Origin: Bacillota bacterium
GTDB taxonomy: Bacteria; Bacillota; Clostridia; Oscillospirales; Ruminococcaceae
Length of the DNA stretch: 5,682 nucleotides
Assembly: GCA_023394255.1 (NCBI GenBank)
Contig: JAEXAZ010000257.1
Coordinates: forward strand, 1 to 5,682
Direction of reading: 5' to 3'
Of this stretch, positions 1 to 5,682 are shown piece after piece (within the stretch, counting starts at the first letter, position 1; each line of letters begins with the position of its first letter). The position numbers were made by a program, and so were the translations under genes. The notes beneath the pieces are model-generated. The model saw nothing but the letters and a program-made list of their open reading frames with translations, was not told where the DNA came from and did no database searches.

Positions 1-353
1 ATGCTGGTTTGCGCCCGCGTAAAGATGGAGTGGTCGCCTTTCGGCAGCCAGCCGAAGTTGAACGCCACGCAGTCCGCCGTTTCCGGCTGGACATATGCCT
101 CCATGTTGCTGTGACTGTCCAGAATCAGGCGGGCATTAAAAAACCCGCGCTCCTTTAGCAGCAGGGCGGTGCTGTCCAGCGCGTCCTGCTGGATGTCAAA
201 TGCAAGCACCTGCCCGTCCGGTCCCGTCAGGCCGCACAGGTAGGCGGTGTCAAATCCGCGCCCCATCGTCGCGTCGACGCAGAGACTGCCCGGGCGTATC
301 AGTTCCGCCATCAGTTTGTGCGAGAGGGTCAGCGCGTTGTAAGTTTGCGGCAT
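1..353 (-). CDS. mnmM: tRNA 5-(aminomethyl)-2-thiouridine methyltransferase MnmM (YtqB family), N-terminal 117 residues
   Basis: This gene is cut by the left window edge, so only its first 117 codons are visible. The family (YtqB, now MnmM, a class I SAM-dependent methyltransferase) methylates the aminomethyl group on wobble U34 of certain tRNAs, giving mnm5s2U in Gram-positive bacteria. Seen here: SAM-binding motif I as DATMGRGFDT (residues 27-36), the acidic motif FDIQ (52-55) and the family block FNFGWLPKGDHSIFT (98-112), matching the usual FNLGYLPGGD-type signature. The two asparagines often seen in the GNGNDT part of motif I are R and F here. The start is the ATG at 353: it has a GAAGGAG ribosome site (plus-strand 362-368) eight bases upstream that overlaps the exoA stop codon. 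The gap to exoA is 13 bases, so the two genes are almost certainly cotranscribed. Older databases call this family a putative rRNA methylase. Confidence 0.88.
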   Translation of the reverse strand, partial: MPQTYNALTLSHKLMAELIRPGSLCVDATMGRGFDTAYLCGLTGPDGQVLAFDIQQDALDSTALLLKERGFFNARLILDSHSNMEAYVQPETADCVAFNFGWLPKGDHSIFTRAQTS

Positions 354-361
354 GATGAACG

Positions 362-368
362 CTCCTTC
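362..368 (-). promoter_or_regulatory. Ribosome binding site of mnmM overlapping the exoA stop
   Basis: On the minus strand GAAGGAG lies eight bases before the mnmM ATG and shares bases with the exoA TGA codon (367-369). This fixes the mnmM start and suggests that ribosomes ending on exoA can pass to mnmM. Confidence 0.8.
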
Positions 369-1119
369 AGAAGATCTCCAGTTCCACCGGGCAGTGATCG
401 CTTCCGGTGATTTCCGGATGGATTCTGCTGTCGCGCATTTCGTCCCGGAGCCGCGCTGAGACCAGAAAATAGTCGATGCGCCAGCCGGCGTTGTTTGCCC
501 GCGCGTTGAACCGGTAGGACCACCAGCTGTAAGCGCCGGTCAGCTCCGGATAAAAATGGCGGAACGAATCGATGAAGCCGCTGCCGAGCAGCGCGGTCAT
601 TTTAGCGCGTTCCTCGTCGGAGAAGCCGGGGTTGCCGCGGTTGGTTTTCGGGTTTTTCAGGTCGATTTCCTCGTGCGCGACATTAAGATCTCCGCACACG
701 ATGACCGGTTTTTTCTCGTCCAGCCCCAGGACGTAGGCGCAAAAATCGTCCTCCCAGCGCATGCGGTAATCGATGCGGGCCAGCTTGTCCTGTGAGTTGG
801 GGGTATAGACATTCACCAGGAAAAACGAATCGAATTCCAGCGTGATGACACGCCCTTCATGGTCGTGCTCCTCCAGCCCCAGCCCATAAGAGACCGAAAG
901 CGGCGGGATACGGCTGAAAACCGCCGTGCCGGAATAGCCCTTGCGTTCCGCGCTGTTCCAGTACTGCAGATAGCCCGGCAGGTCGACCTGCGCCTGTTCG
1001 GGCTGCATCTTTGTTTCCTGCAGGCTGATGACATCCGCGTCCAGCGACGCCAGCGATTCCAGCATGCCCTTCCCCAGGCAGGCCCGCAGGCCGTTTACGT
1101 TCCAAGAAACCAGTTTCAT
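367..1119 (-). CDS. exoA: Exodeoxyribonuclease III / AP endonuclease (Xth/ExoA family)
   Basis: This 250-residue cytoplasmic enzyme belongs to the Mg2+-dependent exonuclease III/APE1 family. It cuts the backbone 5' of abasic sites in base-excision repair and removes blocked 3' ends. The whole fold is present with its catalytic residues: WNVNGLR (N7), LQETK (E35), YTPN (Y105), CGDLNVAH (D144, N146), WRIDYFLVS (D216) and the C-terminal GSDHCPV (D241, H242). Length is normal for the Gram-positive ExoA type. I chose the ATG at 1119 (MKLVSWNVNG) because AAGGA sits eight bases upstream. An in-frame ATG at 1128 has no well-spaced ribosome site, and one at 1182 lies inside the likely promoter. It is the first gene of an operon with mnmM. 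No lesion is visible, and nothing upstream resembles a LexA site. Confidence 0.96.
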   Translation of the reverse strand: MKLVSWNVNGLRACLGKGMLESLASLDADVISLQETKMQPEQAQVDLPGYLQYWNSAERKGYSGTAVFSRIPPLSVSYGLGLEEHDHEGRVITLEFDSFFLVNVYTPNSQDKLARIDYRMRWEDDFCAYVLGLDEKKPVIVCGDLNVAHEEIDLKNPKTNRGNPGFSDEERAKMTALLGSGFIDSFRHFYPELTGAYSWWSYRFNARANNAGWRIDYFLVSARLRDEMRDSRIHPEITGSDHCPVELEIF

Positions 1120-1153
1120 CCAACCCATCCTTTTCCATTGTGATTCTTGTTTG

Positions 1154-1182
1154 AGCATACCATAGCTTGCCCGAAAAGGCAA
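1154..1182 (-). promoter_or_regulatory. SigA-type promoter of exoA-mnmM
   Basis: Read on the minus strand, TTGCCT (-35, plus coordinates 1177-1182) is followed after exactly 17 bases by TATGCT (-10, 1154-1159). Transcription would start near 1147, giving a leader of about 28 bases that carries the exoA ribosome site. It is inferred from consensus match and position only. Confidence 0.7.
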
Positions 1183-1206
1183 TCATTCCGCAATCCTGCG
1201 CAGCAC

Positions 1207-1235
1207 TGGACATCTATGGACAAATTTAGTAAAAT
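1207..1235 (+). promoter_or_regulatory. SigA-type promoter of the patatin gene
   Basis: TGGACA (-35, 1207-1212), a 17-base spacer and TAAAAT (-10, 1230-1235) give a near-consensus promoter, with a start expected near 1242 and a leader of about 27 bases. A second TGGACA at 1217-1222, ten bases later, could pair with GACAAT at 1240-1245, a weaker alternative with the same spacing. Confidence 0.7.
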
Positions 1236-1268
1236 AGGGGACAATCAGATAAAAGCGGGGAAAAGAAA

Positions 1269-2114
1269 ATGAAAACGGGTTTGGTTCTGGAAGGCGGCGG
1301 AATGCGCGGCCTTTATACAATCGGTGTCCTGGACTGCCTGATGGACAGCCAATTTATGGCGGACTATGTGATCGGCGTTTCAGCCGGGGCCTGCAACGGG
1401 GTTTCCTATATTTCCGGCCAGCGGGGGCGCAGCCTGCGGGTCAACACCAATTATCTCGACGATGAGCGTTATGTCAGCCTGAAGAGCTTTTTAAAAACAA
1501 AATCCATGTTTGGGATGGACTTTTTATTCGACGAAATCCCGAACCGGCTGGAGCCGTTTGACTATGACGCGTTTTTCGCCAACCCCTGTGAATTTACAGC
1601 GGGGGTGACGGATGTCGAAACCGGGAAGCCCGCCTATTTTGATAAATCACATTTTGACCATGACTGCACGGTGCTGCGGGCATCCTCCTCCATTCCGGTG
1701 TTTTCGCCGATGGTCCGTTACCAAGGCGGGAGCTATCTCGATGGAGGCACCTCCGACCCGATTCCGGTGAAAAGGGCCCTGGAGGACGGCTGCGACCGGG
1801 TAATTGTGGTTTTGACGCGCGACGCCGGCTATGTCAAACGCCCGGAAAGCTTCCGGGCTGTCTACCGCCGCATGTTCCGGAACTATCCGGCGATGGTGGA
1901 GACCCTTGACCGCCGGCACGAGATGTATAACCAGACCCGTTCCGATCTGCGTGAACTTGTAAAGCAGGGGCGGGCAATCGTGATCGCGCCCGAAAAGCCT
2001 GTGGAAATCAGCCGGTTTGAAAAGAACCTCAAAAAGCTGACGGCGCTTTACAAGACGGGGATGACGGACGCCGCGAAACGGCTTGCCGCCCTGCGGGAAT
2101 TTGCATCTGCATAA
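1269..2114 (+). CDS. Patatin-like phospholipase family protein (YjjU-like)
   Basis: This 281-residue protein is a patatin-family serine acyl hydrolase. The family uses a Ser-Asp dyad to cleave acyl esters of lipids; the substrate here is unknown. Seen: the oxyanion-hole glycine motif GGGMRG (residues 9-14), the nucleophile elbow GVSAG (S38), the stretch SSSIPVFSP (139-147) and the dyad aspartate in LDGGTSDPIP (D158). The 'SYISGQRGRSLR' block (46-57) and the C-terminal part after about residue 185 resemble the bacterial YjjU-type subgroup with its extra C-terminal domain. There is no signal peptide or membrane helix, so it should act in the cytoplasm or at the inner face of the membrane. The ATG at 1269 has GGGGA seven bases upstream. 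The gene has its own promoter, diverges from exoA and is monocistronic, ending in front of a strong hairpin. The family call is secure; biological role is not. Confidence 0.93.
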   Translation: MKTGLVLEGGGMRGLYTIGVLDCLMDSQFMADYVIGVSAGACNGVSYISGQRGRSLRVNTNYLDDERYVSLKSFLKTKSMFGMDFLFDEIPNRLEPFDYDAFFANPCEFTAGVTDVETGKPAYFDKSHFDHDCTVLRASSSIPVFSPMVRYQGGSYLDGGTSDPIPVKRALEDGCDRVIVVLTRDAGYVKRPESFRAVYRRMFRNYPAMVETLDRRHEMYNQTRSDLRELVKQGRAIVIAPEKPVEISRFEKNLKKLTALYKTGMTDAAKRLAALREFASA

Positions 2115-2119
2115 AAAAT

Positions 2120-2150
2120 AACAGGCGCGGAGGCATGCTCCGCGCCTGTT
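2120..2150. terminator. Shared bidirectional intrinsic terminator between the patatin gene and rpoN
   Basis: A perfect 12-bp inverted repeat (AACAGGCGCGGA at 2120-2131 and its complement at 2139-2150), extendable by one more G-C pair, closes a five-base loop. On the minus strand it is followed by ATTTTTTAT, a good U-tract for ending rpoN, whose stop codon is at 2152. On the plus strand the tail is GCTATTTTCT, a weaker but plausible U-tract for the patatin gene, which stops at 2114. One hairpin thus serves two convergent genes. Confidence 0.9.
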
Positions 2151-2151
2151 G

Positions 2152-3498
2152 CTATTTTCTGGCGGAGGAATTCGGGATGCCGAGTTCCTCGCGGTATTTT
2201 GCGACCGTTCGCCGCGAAATGGCGAACCCTTCGGCGCAAAGCAGTTCTGTAAGCCTCCGGTCGCTGAGCGGACGGGCGCTGTTTTCGGTTTCAATGAGCT
2301 GGGTAATGCGCCGTTTTGCGTCCGGAGCTCCCGGGGACTCCGGCGAAGCGCAGTTTTCTATCCCGCGCACAAAAAAATGCCTGAGCGGGTAGATGCCGTG
2401 CGAGCATTGCAGATATTTGTCCCGCACAGCCCTGCTGACGGTGGATTCGTGGATTTCCAGCTGGTCGGCGATATCCTTCATCCGCAGAACGTTCAGGTAC
2501 TGCGGCCCGTAGCGGAAGAACCGCTCCTGCCGGCGCACAATCGCTTTCGCCACGCGCAGCAGGGTATTGTTGCGGTTTTCAATGCATTTATGAATCCATT
2601 CGATCTGCCTGATCTTTCCGCCGACGTAATCGGACACCTCGCGGTCGCCGCTTTCCTGCGCCATGCGGAGATAGCTCTGGTTGACCCGGATTTCCGGGTA
2701 GCTGAATTCGCAGAGCATGACATTATACTGGTTCTCAAAGCTGGTGACCACAACGTCCGGCGTGATGTAACGCGGGGTTTCCGTGCGGCTGTAAAGCGCG
2801 CCCGGCTTGGGATTGAGCTGCCGGATGCGGCGGATTGCCTCCTCAATTTCGGGTTCCGAAGCACCCAGCTGTTTGACCAGATTTGCAATTCTGTTTCTGG
2901 CGATCTCCGCGAGATGGCAGTCCACCAGCCGGCGGGCGAGCGTATCCTCCGGCGCCAGCTGCAGGAGCAGGCATTCGCGCAGGTCCGCGGCGCCCACCCC
3001 GGCGGGGTCGAACCCCTGCACAACCGAAACCGCCTGCGAGGTCTGTTCTGCGGAAAAATCGGACGACGAGAGCAGTTCCTGCTTTGACACGGCCAGATAG
3101 CCGTTTTCATCGAGGCATCCAATCACGTAACGGACGGCGGGCAGCAGGGTCCGGGCAATATCGGAGTAGGAAGCCTGCCTGAGCAGGTAGTCTGTGAGGG
3201 ATTCCCCGTTTTCCGCGGCGGCCATTTTTTCCACCGTCATACTGTTGTCTTCATCATAGTAACCGACGTTTTCTTTTTCCCGGACGGTCTGGTTTTCCAG
3301 CCATTCCATTTTTTTGATTGCCAGTTCATCCCGGTTTTCCCTTTCGGGCGGCAATTCCAATTCGGCGACCGGGTTTTCCAGCATGACTTCCCGGAGATAT
3401 TCTGTCAACCGGATGCTGTCCATCTGCAAAATGCGGACAGACAATTCCATCTGGGGCGAAAGCATTAAATTTTGTGAAGTTTTTAAAGAGAGCTCCAT
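2152..3498 (-). CDS. rpoN: RNA polymerase sigma-54 factor RpoN
   Basis: This 448-residue protein is the alternative sigma factor that directs RNA polymerase to -24/-12 promoters and needs an AAA+ enhancer-binding activator to open them. All regions are visible: the activator-contacting N-terminal region I (MELSLKTSQNLMLSPQM, then about residues 18-45), an acidic linker (about 50-90), the core-binding domain with FDPAGVGAADLREC (163-176) and LNPKPG (228-233), the helix-turn-helix with ADQLEIHESTVSRAVRDKY (344-362) and the near-universal RpoN box SRRTVAKYRE (428-437) close to the C-terminus. The start is the ATG at 3498, with AGGTGG four bases upstream. An in-frame ATG at 3513 lacks a ribosome site, and one at 3537 is upstream of the -10 box. 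The gene is alone in its transcription unit. No activator gene or obvious sigma-54 promoter is in the window, so its targets are unknown. Confidence 0.97.
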   Translation of the reverse strand: MELSLKTSQNLMLSPQMELSVRILQMDSIRLTEYLREVMLENPVAELELPPERENRDELAIKKMEWLENQTVREKENVGYYDEDNSMTVEKMAAAENGESLTDYLLRQASYSDIARTLLPAVRYVIGCLDENGYLAVSKQELLSSSDFSAEQTSQAVSVVQGFDPAGVGAADLRECLLLQLAPEDTLARRLVDCHLAEIARNRIANLVKQLGASEPEIEEAIRRIRQLNPKPGALYSRTETPRYITPDVVVTSFENQYNVMLCEFSYPEIRVNQSYLRMAQESGDREVSDYVGGKIRQIEWIHKCIENRNNTLLRVAKAIVRRQERFFRYGPQYLNVLRMKDIADQLEIHESTVSRAVRDKYLQCSHGIYPLRHFFVRGIENCASPESPGAPDAKRRITQLIETENSARPLSDRRLTELLCAEGFAISRRTVAKYREELGIPNSSARK

Positions 3499-3527
3499 CT
3501 GCCCACCTGCCATTCGAATTTGTAATA

Positions 3528-3556
3528 AGTATATCAAATTTGGGGGAATCGTGCAA
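3528..3556 (-). promoter_or_regulatory. SigA-type promoter of rpoN
   Basis: On the minus strand TTGCAC (-35, plus coordinates 3551-3556) and TATACT (-10, 3528-3533) are separated by exactly 17 bases. The start would be near 3521, giving a leader of about 23 bases. The match suggests rpoN is read by the housekeeping polymerase rather than by sigma-54 itself. Confidence 0.75.
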
Positions 3557-3673
3557 GATGATTTGGCTTTTTGCCGATTTTCAGACGGTTCGGCGGGAGA
3601 TCCGGAAGGGCCCTATAATTACGCGTTTTCCGAAAAACGGACCGCGCGGCTGGTTTCGGTTCCCCGTTTCTGC
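3557..3673. other. Divergent intergenic stretch between rpoN and sbcD
   Basis: No gene is supported here; the stretch lies between the rpoN promoter and the sbcD -10 box. It holds a second TATAAT (3614-3619) without a recognisable -35 at the right distance, a 6-bp inverted repeat CGTTTT/AAAACG with a four-base loop (3624-3639) and an eight-base palindrome CCGCGCGG (3642-3649). The last two lie just upstream of the sbcD promoter and could be protein-binding sites, but short matches like these arise by chance. Confidence 0.35.
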
Positions 3674-3679
3674 TATAAT
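3671..3679 (+). promoter_or_regulatory. Extended -10 promoter of sbcDC
   Basis: TGCTATAAT is a perfect -10 hexamer (3674-3679) with the TG extension one base upstream. There is no good -35 at 16-18 bases (TGGTTT at 3651-3656 is poor), which is typical of extended -10 promoters. The start would fall near 3686, leaving an untranslated leader of about 90 bases. That leader contains a small hairpin (CCGGA 3711-3715 with TCCGG 3721-3725, loop GAAAA) of unknown significance. Confidence 0.6.
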
Positions 3680-3760
3680 CTTATTCAGAATATTCCGGCG
3701 AATTGCCTGACCGGAGAAAATCCGGGATCACAAAACTCCGAATGGTACAAAACCGGGAAC

Positions 3761-3766
3761 AGGAGG
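3761..3766 (+). promoter_or_regulatory. Ribosome binding site of sbcD
   Basis: AGGAGG, a full Shine-Dalgarno core, lies nine bases before the ATG at 3776. It decides the start in favour of MRILHTSDWHLG over the much longer open frame that extends upstream through the intergenic region to 3314. Confidence 0.85.
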
Positions 3767-3775
3767 AAAACCGAC

Positions 3776-4897
3776 ATGCGTATCCTGCATACATCCGACT
3801 GGCATTTGGGCCTGACGCTTCATAATGTTTCCATGCTGGACGAGCAGCGGGAGATGGTGCGGCAGCTTTTAAAAATTGTGGAAGCGGAACGGGTGGAAGC
3901 GGTGATTCTGGCGGGGGACGTTTTTGACCACGCGGTGGCCGGCGCCGAAACCATCGGGCTTTATAACGACGCGATGACCGCGCTTTGCCAGAGGGCGGGG
4001 GTCCCTGTGCTCCTCTGTGCCGGCAACCACGACGGCGCGGCGCGCCTCGCTTCCTGCGCGTCCCTTTTGCGGGAAGCCGGGCTGTACGTTTCCGGGAAAC
4101 TGACCAGAGGAATCCAGCCGGTTGTCATCGGGGACGCGGCGGTCTTTTTGCTGCCTTATTTTCACATCGACGAAGTGCGCGCCCTTTACCCGGAAGCGGA
4201 AGTGAAGAGCTATGCGGAAGCCATGGCGGCGGTAACGGCGGATATGCGCGGCAGGTTCGTGCCGGGCAGGCGCAACATTCTGGCGGCGCACTGCTTTGCG
4301 GCGGGCGCGCAGCTTTCGGAAAGCGACCGCGCCGCCGCCGTGGGGGGCAGCAATCAGGTGGGCTGCGACGTGTTTGAAGGGTTTGATTATGTGGCGCTGG
4401 GGCACCTGCACCGCGCCCAGAATCCGGCACCGAACGTGCGTTACAGCGGAACGCCGCTCTGCTATTCCTTTTCGGAGGCCGGACAGGGAAAGTCCTTTAC
4501 CCTGCTGGATACGGCAGACCTGTCGGTGCGGGAGGTCCCCGTCCGGCCGGTGCGCGAACTGCGCGTTATCAAAGGCGATTATGACCGGATTCTGGAGCAG
4601 GCCGCCTTTGACGCCCGGCCGGACGACTACCTGAAAATAGAGCTGGACGATTGTTTTGCCGGCCTGGAACGGCTGGAGCTGCTGCGGCAATATTACCCGA
4701 ATCTGCTTTTGCTCACCGGCAAGGCGGAGGAGGGAAAAGACCCCGGCGAACTGACGGTGGAAGAACTGTCCGCCTTGCAGCCAAAAGACCTGGTTTGCCG
4801 CTTTTACGCGGAAATGACCGGGGAGGAACCGGATGGGGAACTGCTTGGCTGGTTTGAGCAGGCGGCGAGGGAGATTGAGGAGGCTGAGGTACAATGA
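3776..4897 (+). CDS. sbcD: Exonuclease SbcCD subunit D (Mre11-like nuclease)
   Basis: This 373-residue protein is the nuclease subunit of SbcCD, the bacterial Mre11-Rad50 complex. The complex cuts DNA hairpins, palindromes and protein-blocked ends and degrades double-stranded ends in an ATP-regulated way. The calcineurin-like phosphoesterase motifs that bind two Mn2+ ions are all intact: HTSDWHLG (D8, H10), LAGDVFD (D48), AGNHDG (N84, H85), AAHCF (H172) and ALGHLH (H210, H212). The capping domain and a C-terminal region, which in the family contacts SbcC, follow from about residue 225. Length is normal for the family. The ATG at 3776 is set by AGGAGG nine bases upstream and by the family N-terminus. 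The stop overlaps the sbcC start (ATGA, 4894-4897), showing an operon with coupled translation. No lesion is visible here, unlike in the neighbouring sbcC. Confidence 0.96.
   Translation: MRILHTSDWHLGLTLHNVSMLDEQREMVRQLLKIVEAERVEAVILAGDVFDHAVAGAETIGLYNDAMTALCQRAGVPVLLCAGNHDGAARLASCASLLREAGLYVSGKLTRGIQPVVIGDAAVFLLPYFHIDEVRALYPEAEVKSYAEAMAAVTADMRGRFVPGRRNILAAHCFAAGAQLSESDRAAAVGGSNQVGCDVFEGFDYVALGHLHRAQNPAPNVRYSGTPLCYSFSEAGQGKSFTLLDTADLSVREVPVRPVRELRVIKGDYDRILEQAAFDARPDDYLKIELDDCFAGLERLELLRQYYPNLLLLTGKAEEGKDPGELTVEELSALQPKDLVCRFYAEMTGEEPDGELLGWFEQAAREIEEAEVQ
4878..4883 (+). promoter_or_regulatory. Ribosome binding site of sbcC inside the sbcD 3' end
   Basis: AGGAGG lies ten bases before the sbcC ATG (4894) within the last codons of sbcD. 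A shorter GAGG at 4886-4889 is closer. Together with the four-base ATGA overlap this supports translational coupling. Confidence 0.7.
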
Positions 4898-5682
4898 TTC
4901 CGGTATCGGTGCGTTTTTCGGCGTTCGGCCCTTATGTCGGGGAGCAGACGGTGGATTTCACACAGTTCCAGCCTTCCGGGCTGGTCCTGATCCATGGGGA
5001 AACGGGCGCCGGCAAAACGGTTTTGCTTGACGCTGTTACATTTGCGCTCTATGGGCGCAGCAGCGGGGGCTCCCGGGGCGATTTTGCCTCCATGCGCTGC
5101 CTTTCCGCCCCGCCGCTGGCGCAAACGGCGGTGGAGTTCCTTTTTGAAGTACGCTCAAAGCGTTACCGCTTTACCCGCAGCCTGCGCGTCCGGAAAAAGC
5201 GCGGCGGCGATTTGGAATATCTGCCGGAACAAACGGCGGCATTTCTGGATGAAGCGGGCGTATGGGTTCCGTTTTTTGAGAACCCGAAAGCAAAAGATTT
5301 GGAACAGAAAGCGCAGGAGCTGATCGGGCTTTCCTGCGAGCAGTTCTGCCAGGTCATGATCCTGCCGCAGGGGCAGTTTGAACGGCTTCTGGTGGCGAAG
5401 TCGGAGGAAAAGGAAGCGGTCCTGGTGAGCCTGTTCCATGCCACCGCTGGCATGAGATTGCGGAACGGCTCTGTGCGCGGGCGAATGCCATGCGGCAGGA
5501 ACTGGATGCCCGGAAGACCGAGATCAAAGCTGTGCTGGAGGGGTTCGGCTGTTCGGAAATGGAAGAATTGGAAAAGCTGTCGGCGCAGGCGAAAGAACAG
5601 CTCGCGGCAGAAACCGCCAGGCGGCGGGAGCTGGCCGGGGCGCTTGAACTGCAACGGAAGCTTCTGGAGAGCGAAATACAGC
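4894..5682 (+). CDS. sbcC: Exonuclease SbcCD subunit C (Rad50-like ATPase), N-terminal part with an apparent frameshift
   Basis: This is the 5' end of the SMC/Rad50-type ATPase partner of SbcD, cut by the right window edge; full-length family members are about 1000 residues. Seen in the first frame: MIPVSVRFSAFGPYVGEQTVDF (the family N-terminus), Walker A GETGAGKT (residues 35-42) and the Q-loop LPQGQF (157-162), then LVSLFHAT up to residue 184. After about 5445 that frame loses all family character and becomes rich in R, W, G and K. The frame starting at TGG 5448 instead reads WHEIAERLCARANAMRQEL and a heptad-like coiled coil through 5681. One missing base (ACC-CGC-TGG expected where ACCGCTGG is seen) explains this. 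Both frames stay open to the window end, so no stop codon flags the break. The identity is secure. Whether the gene is broken in the organism or only in this sequence cannot be told from here. Confidence 0.88.
   Translation, partial: MIPVSVRFSAFGPYVGEQTVDFTQFQPSGLVLIHGETGAGKTVLLDAVTFALYGRSSGGSRGDFASMRCLSAPPLAQTAVEFLFEVRSKRYRFTRSLRVRKKRGGDLEYLPEQTAAFLDEAGVWVPFFENPKAKDLEQKAQELIGLSCEQFCQVMILPQGQFERLLVAKSEEKEAVLVSLFHATAGMRLRNGSVRGRMPCGRNWMPGRPRSKLCWRGSAVRKWKNWKSCRRRRKNSSRQKPPGGGSWPGRLNCNGSFWRAKYS
5443..5450 (+). other. Apparent single-base deletion (frameshift site) in sbcC
   Basis: The bases ACCGCTGG lie between the codons for H-A and H-E-I-A. Adding one C to the CC run would give T-R-W and restore the SbcC reading frame across the junction (HATRWHEIAERL). 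The exact position of the missing base is uncertain by a few bases. Confidence 0.8.

Noticed and set aside
1647..2294. 215-codon open frame on the minus strand across the patatin gene and the terminator
   Set aside because: It runs through the patatin 3' half, the terminator hairpin and the end of rpoN, which a real gene would not do; the composition is shadow-like.
2149..3087. 312-codon open frame on the plus strand across rpoN
   Set aside because: It is antisense to a full, motif-complete sigma-54 gene, starts inside the terminator region and shows no domain or ribosome site.
3499..3537. Upstream ATG starts for RpoN at 3513 and 3537
   Set aside because: 3537 lies upstream of the -10 box, and 3513 has no ribosome site and would start close to the RNA 5' end. 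The conserved region I begins at the ATG at 3498.
3562..3574. Sigma-54-like motif TTTGGCTTTTTGC upstream of rpoN/sbcD
   Set aside because: The GG and GC are only 6 bases apart instead of the required 10. A second candidate (GG 3658-3659, GC 3672-3673) has 12.
3314..3775. Long N-terminal extension of SbcD starting at 3314
   Set aside because: It would read antisense through rpoN and across both promoters. The family N-terminus and the AGGAGG site both place the start at 3776.
3499..3775. LexA/SOS box upstream of sbcD
   Set aside because: GTTCG occurs at 3588-3592 but no matching CGAAC half-site lies four bases before it. None was found before exoA either.
3869..4894. 341-codon open frame on the minus strand across sbcD
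   Set aside because: It is antisense to an intact sbcD with all catalytic motifs, has no ribosome site or recognisable domain, and its H/R/Q-rich composition is typical of the reverse frame of a GC-rich gene.
1..5682. Mobile element, CRISPR array, tRNA or rRNA gene, or a novel defence system
   Set aside because: No transposase, long terminal repeats, regularly spaced repeats or RNA-gene signatures were seen. Gene content is standard repair, tRNA modification, lipase and sigma factor.

Overview
The window is an ordinary-looking chromosomal segment of a moderately GC-rich Gram-positive bacterium, most likely in the Clostridia (an Oscillospiraceae-like gut or anaerobe lineage is my best guess). 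The evidence is strong purine-rich Shine-Dalgarno sites, SigA-type promoters with 17-base spacers, a short YtqB/MnmM-type methyltransferase, a YjjU-type patatin and a Firmicutes-style sigma-54. The genus cannot be fixed from sequence reading alone.

Layout from left to right. (1) Positions 1-1182, minus strand: a two-gene operon with exoA (exodeoxyribonuclease III / AP endonuclease) first and mnmM/ytqB (tRNA wobble-uridine methyltransferase, cut by the window edge) second, driven by a promoter at 1154-1182. (2) Positions 1207-2114, plus strand: a patatin-like phospholipase gene, divergent from exoA, with its own promoter whose -35 box lies 24 bases from that of exoA. (3) Positions 2120-2150: a strong hairpin that can end transcription from both converging neighbours. 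(4) Positions 2152-3556, minus strand: a complete rpoN (sigma-54) gene with its promoter. (5) A 277-base divergent intergenic region (3499-3775). (6) Positions 3776-5682, plus strand: sbcD and sbcC, translationally coupled by an ATGA overlap, encoding the Mre11/Rad50-like SbcCD nuclease. sbcC runs off the window.

Two of the units (exoA and sbcDC) act in DNA repair. rpoN and the patatin gene have no clear functional tie to them, so this looks like housekeeping gene order rather than a dedicated system. I see no mobile element, CRISPR array, RNA gene, prophage or defence island.

The most notable observation is that sbcC appears to be frameshifted at about 5443-5448. The family sequence, including the expected R-W-H-E-I-A stretch and the coiled coil, continues in another frame, as if one base were missing. 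This is either a sequence/assembly error or a real lesion that would disable SbcC. No convincing new biological system was found.
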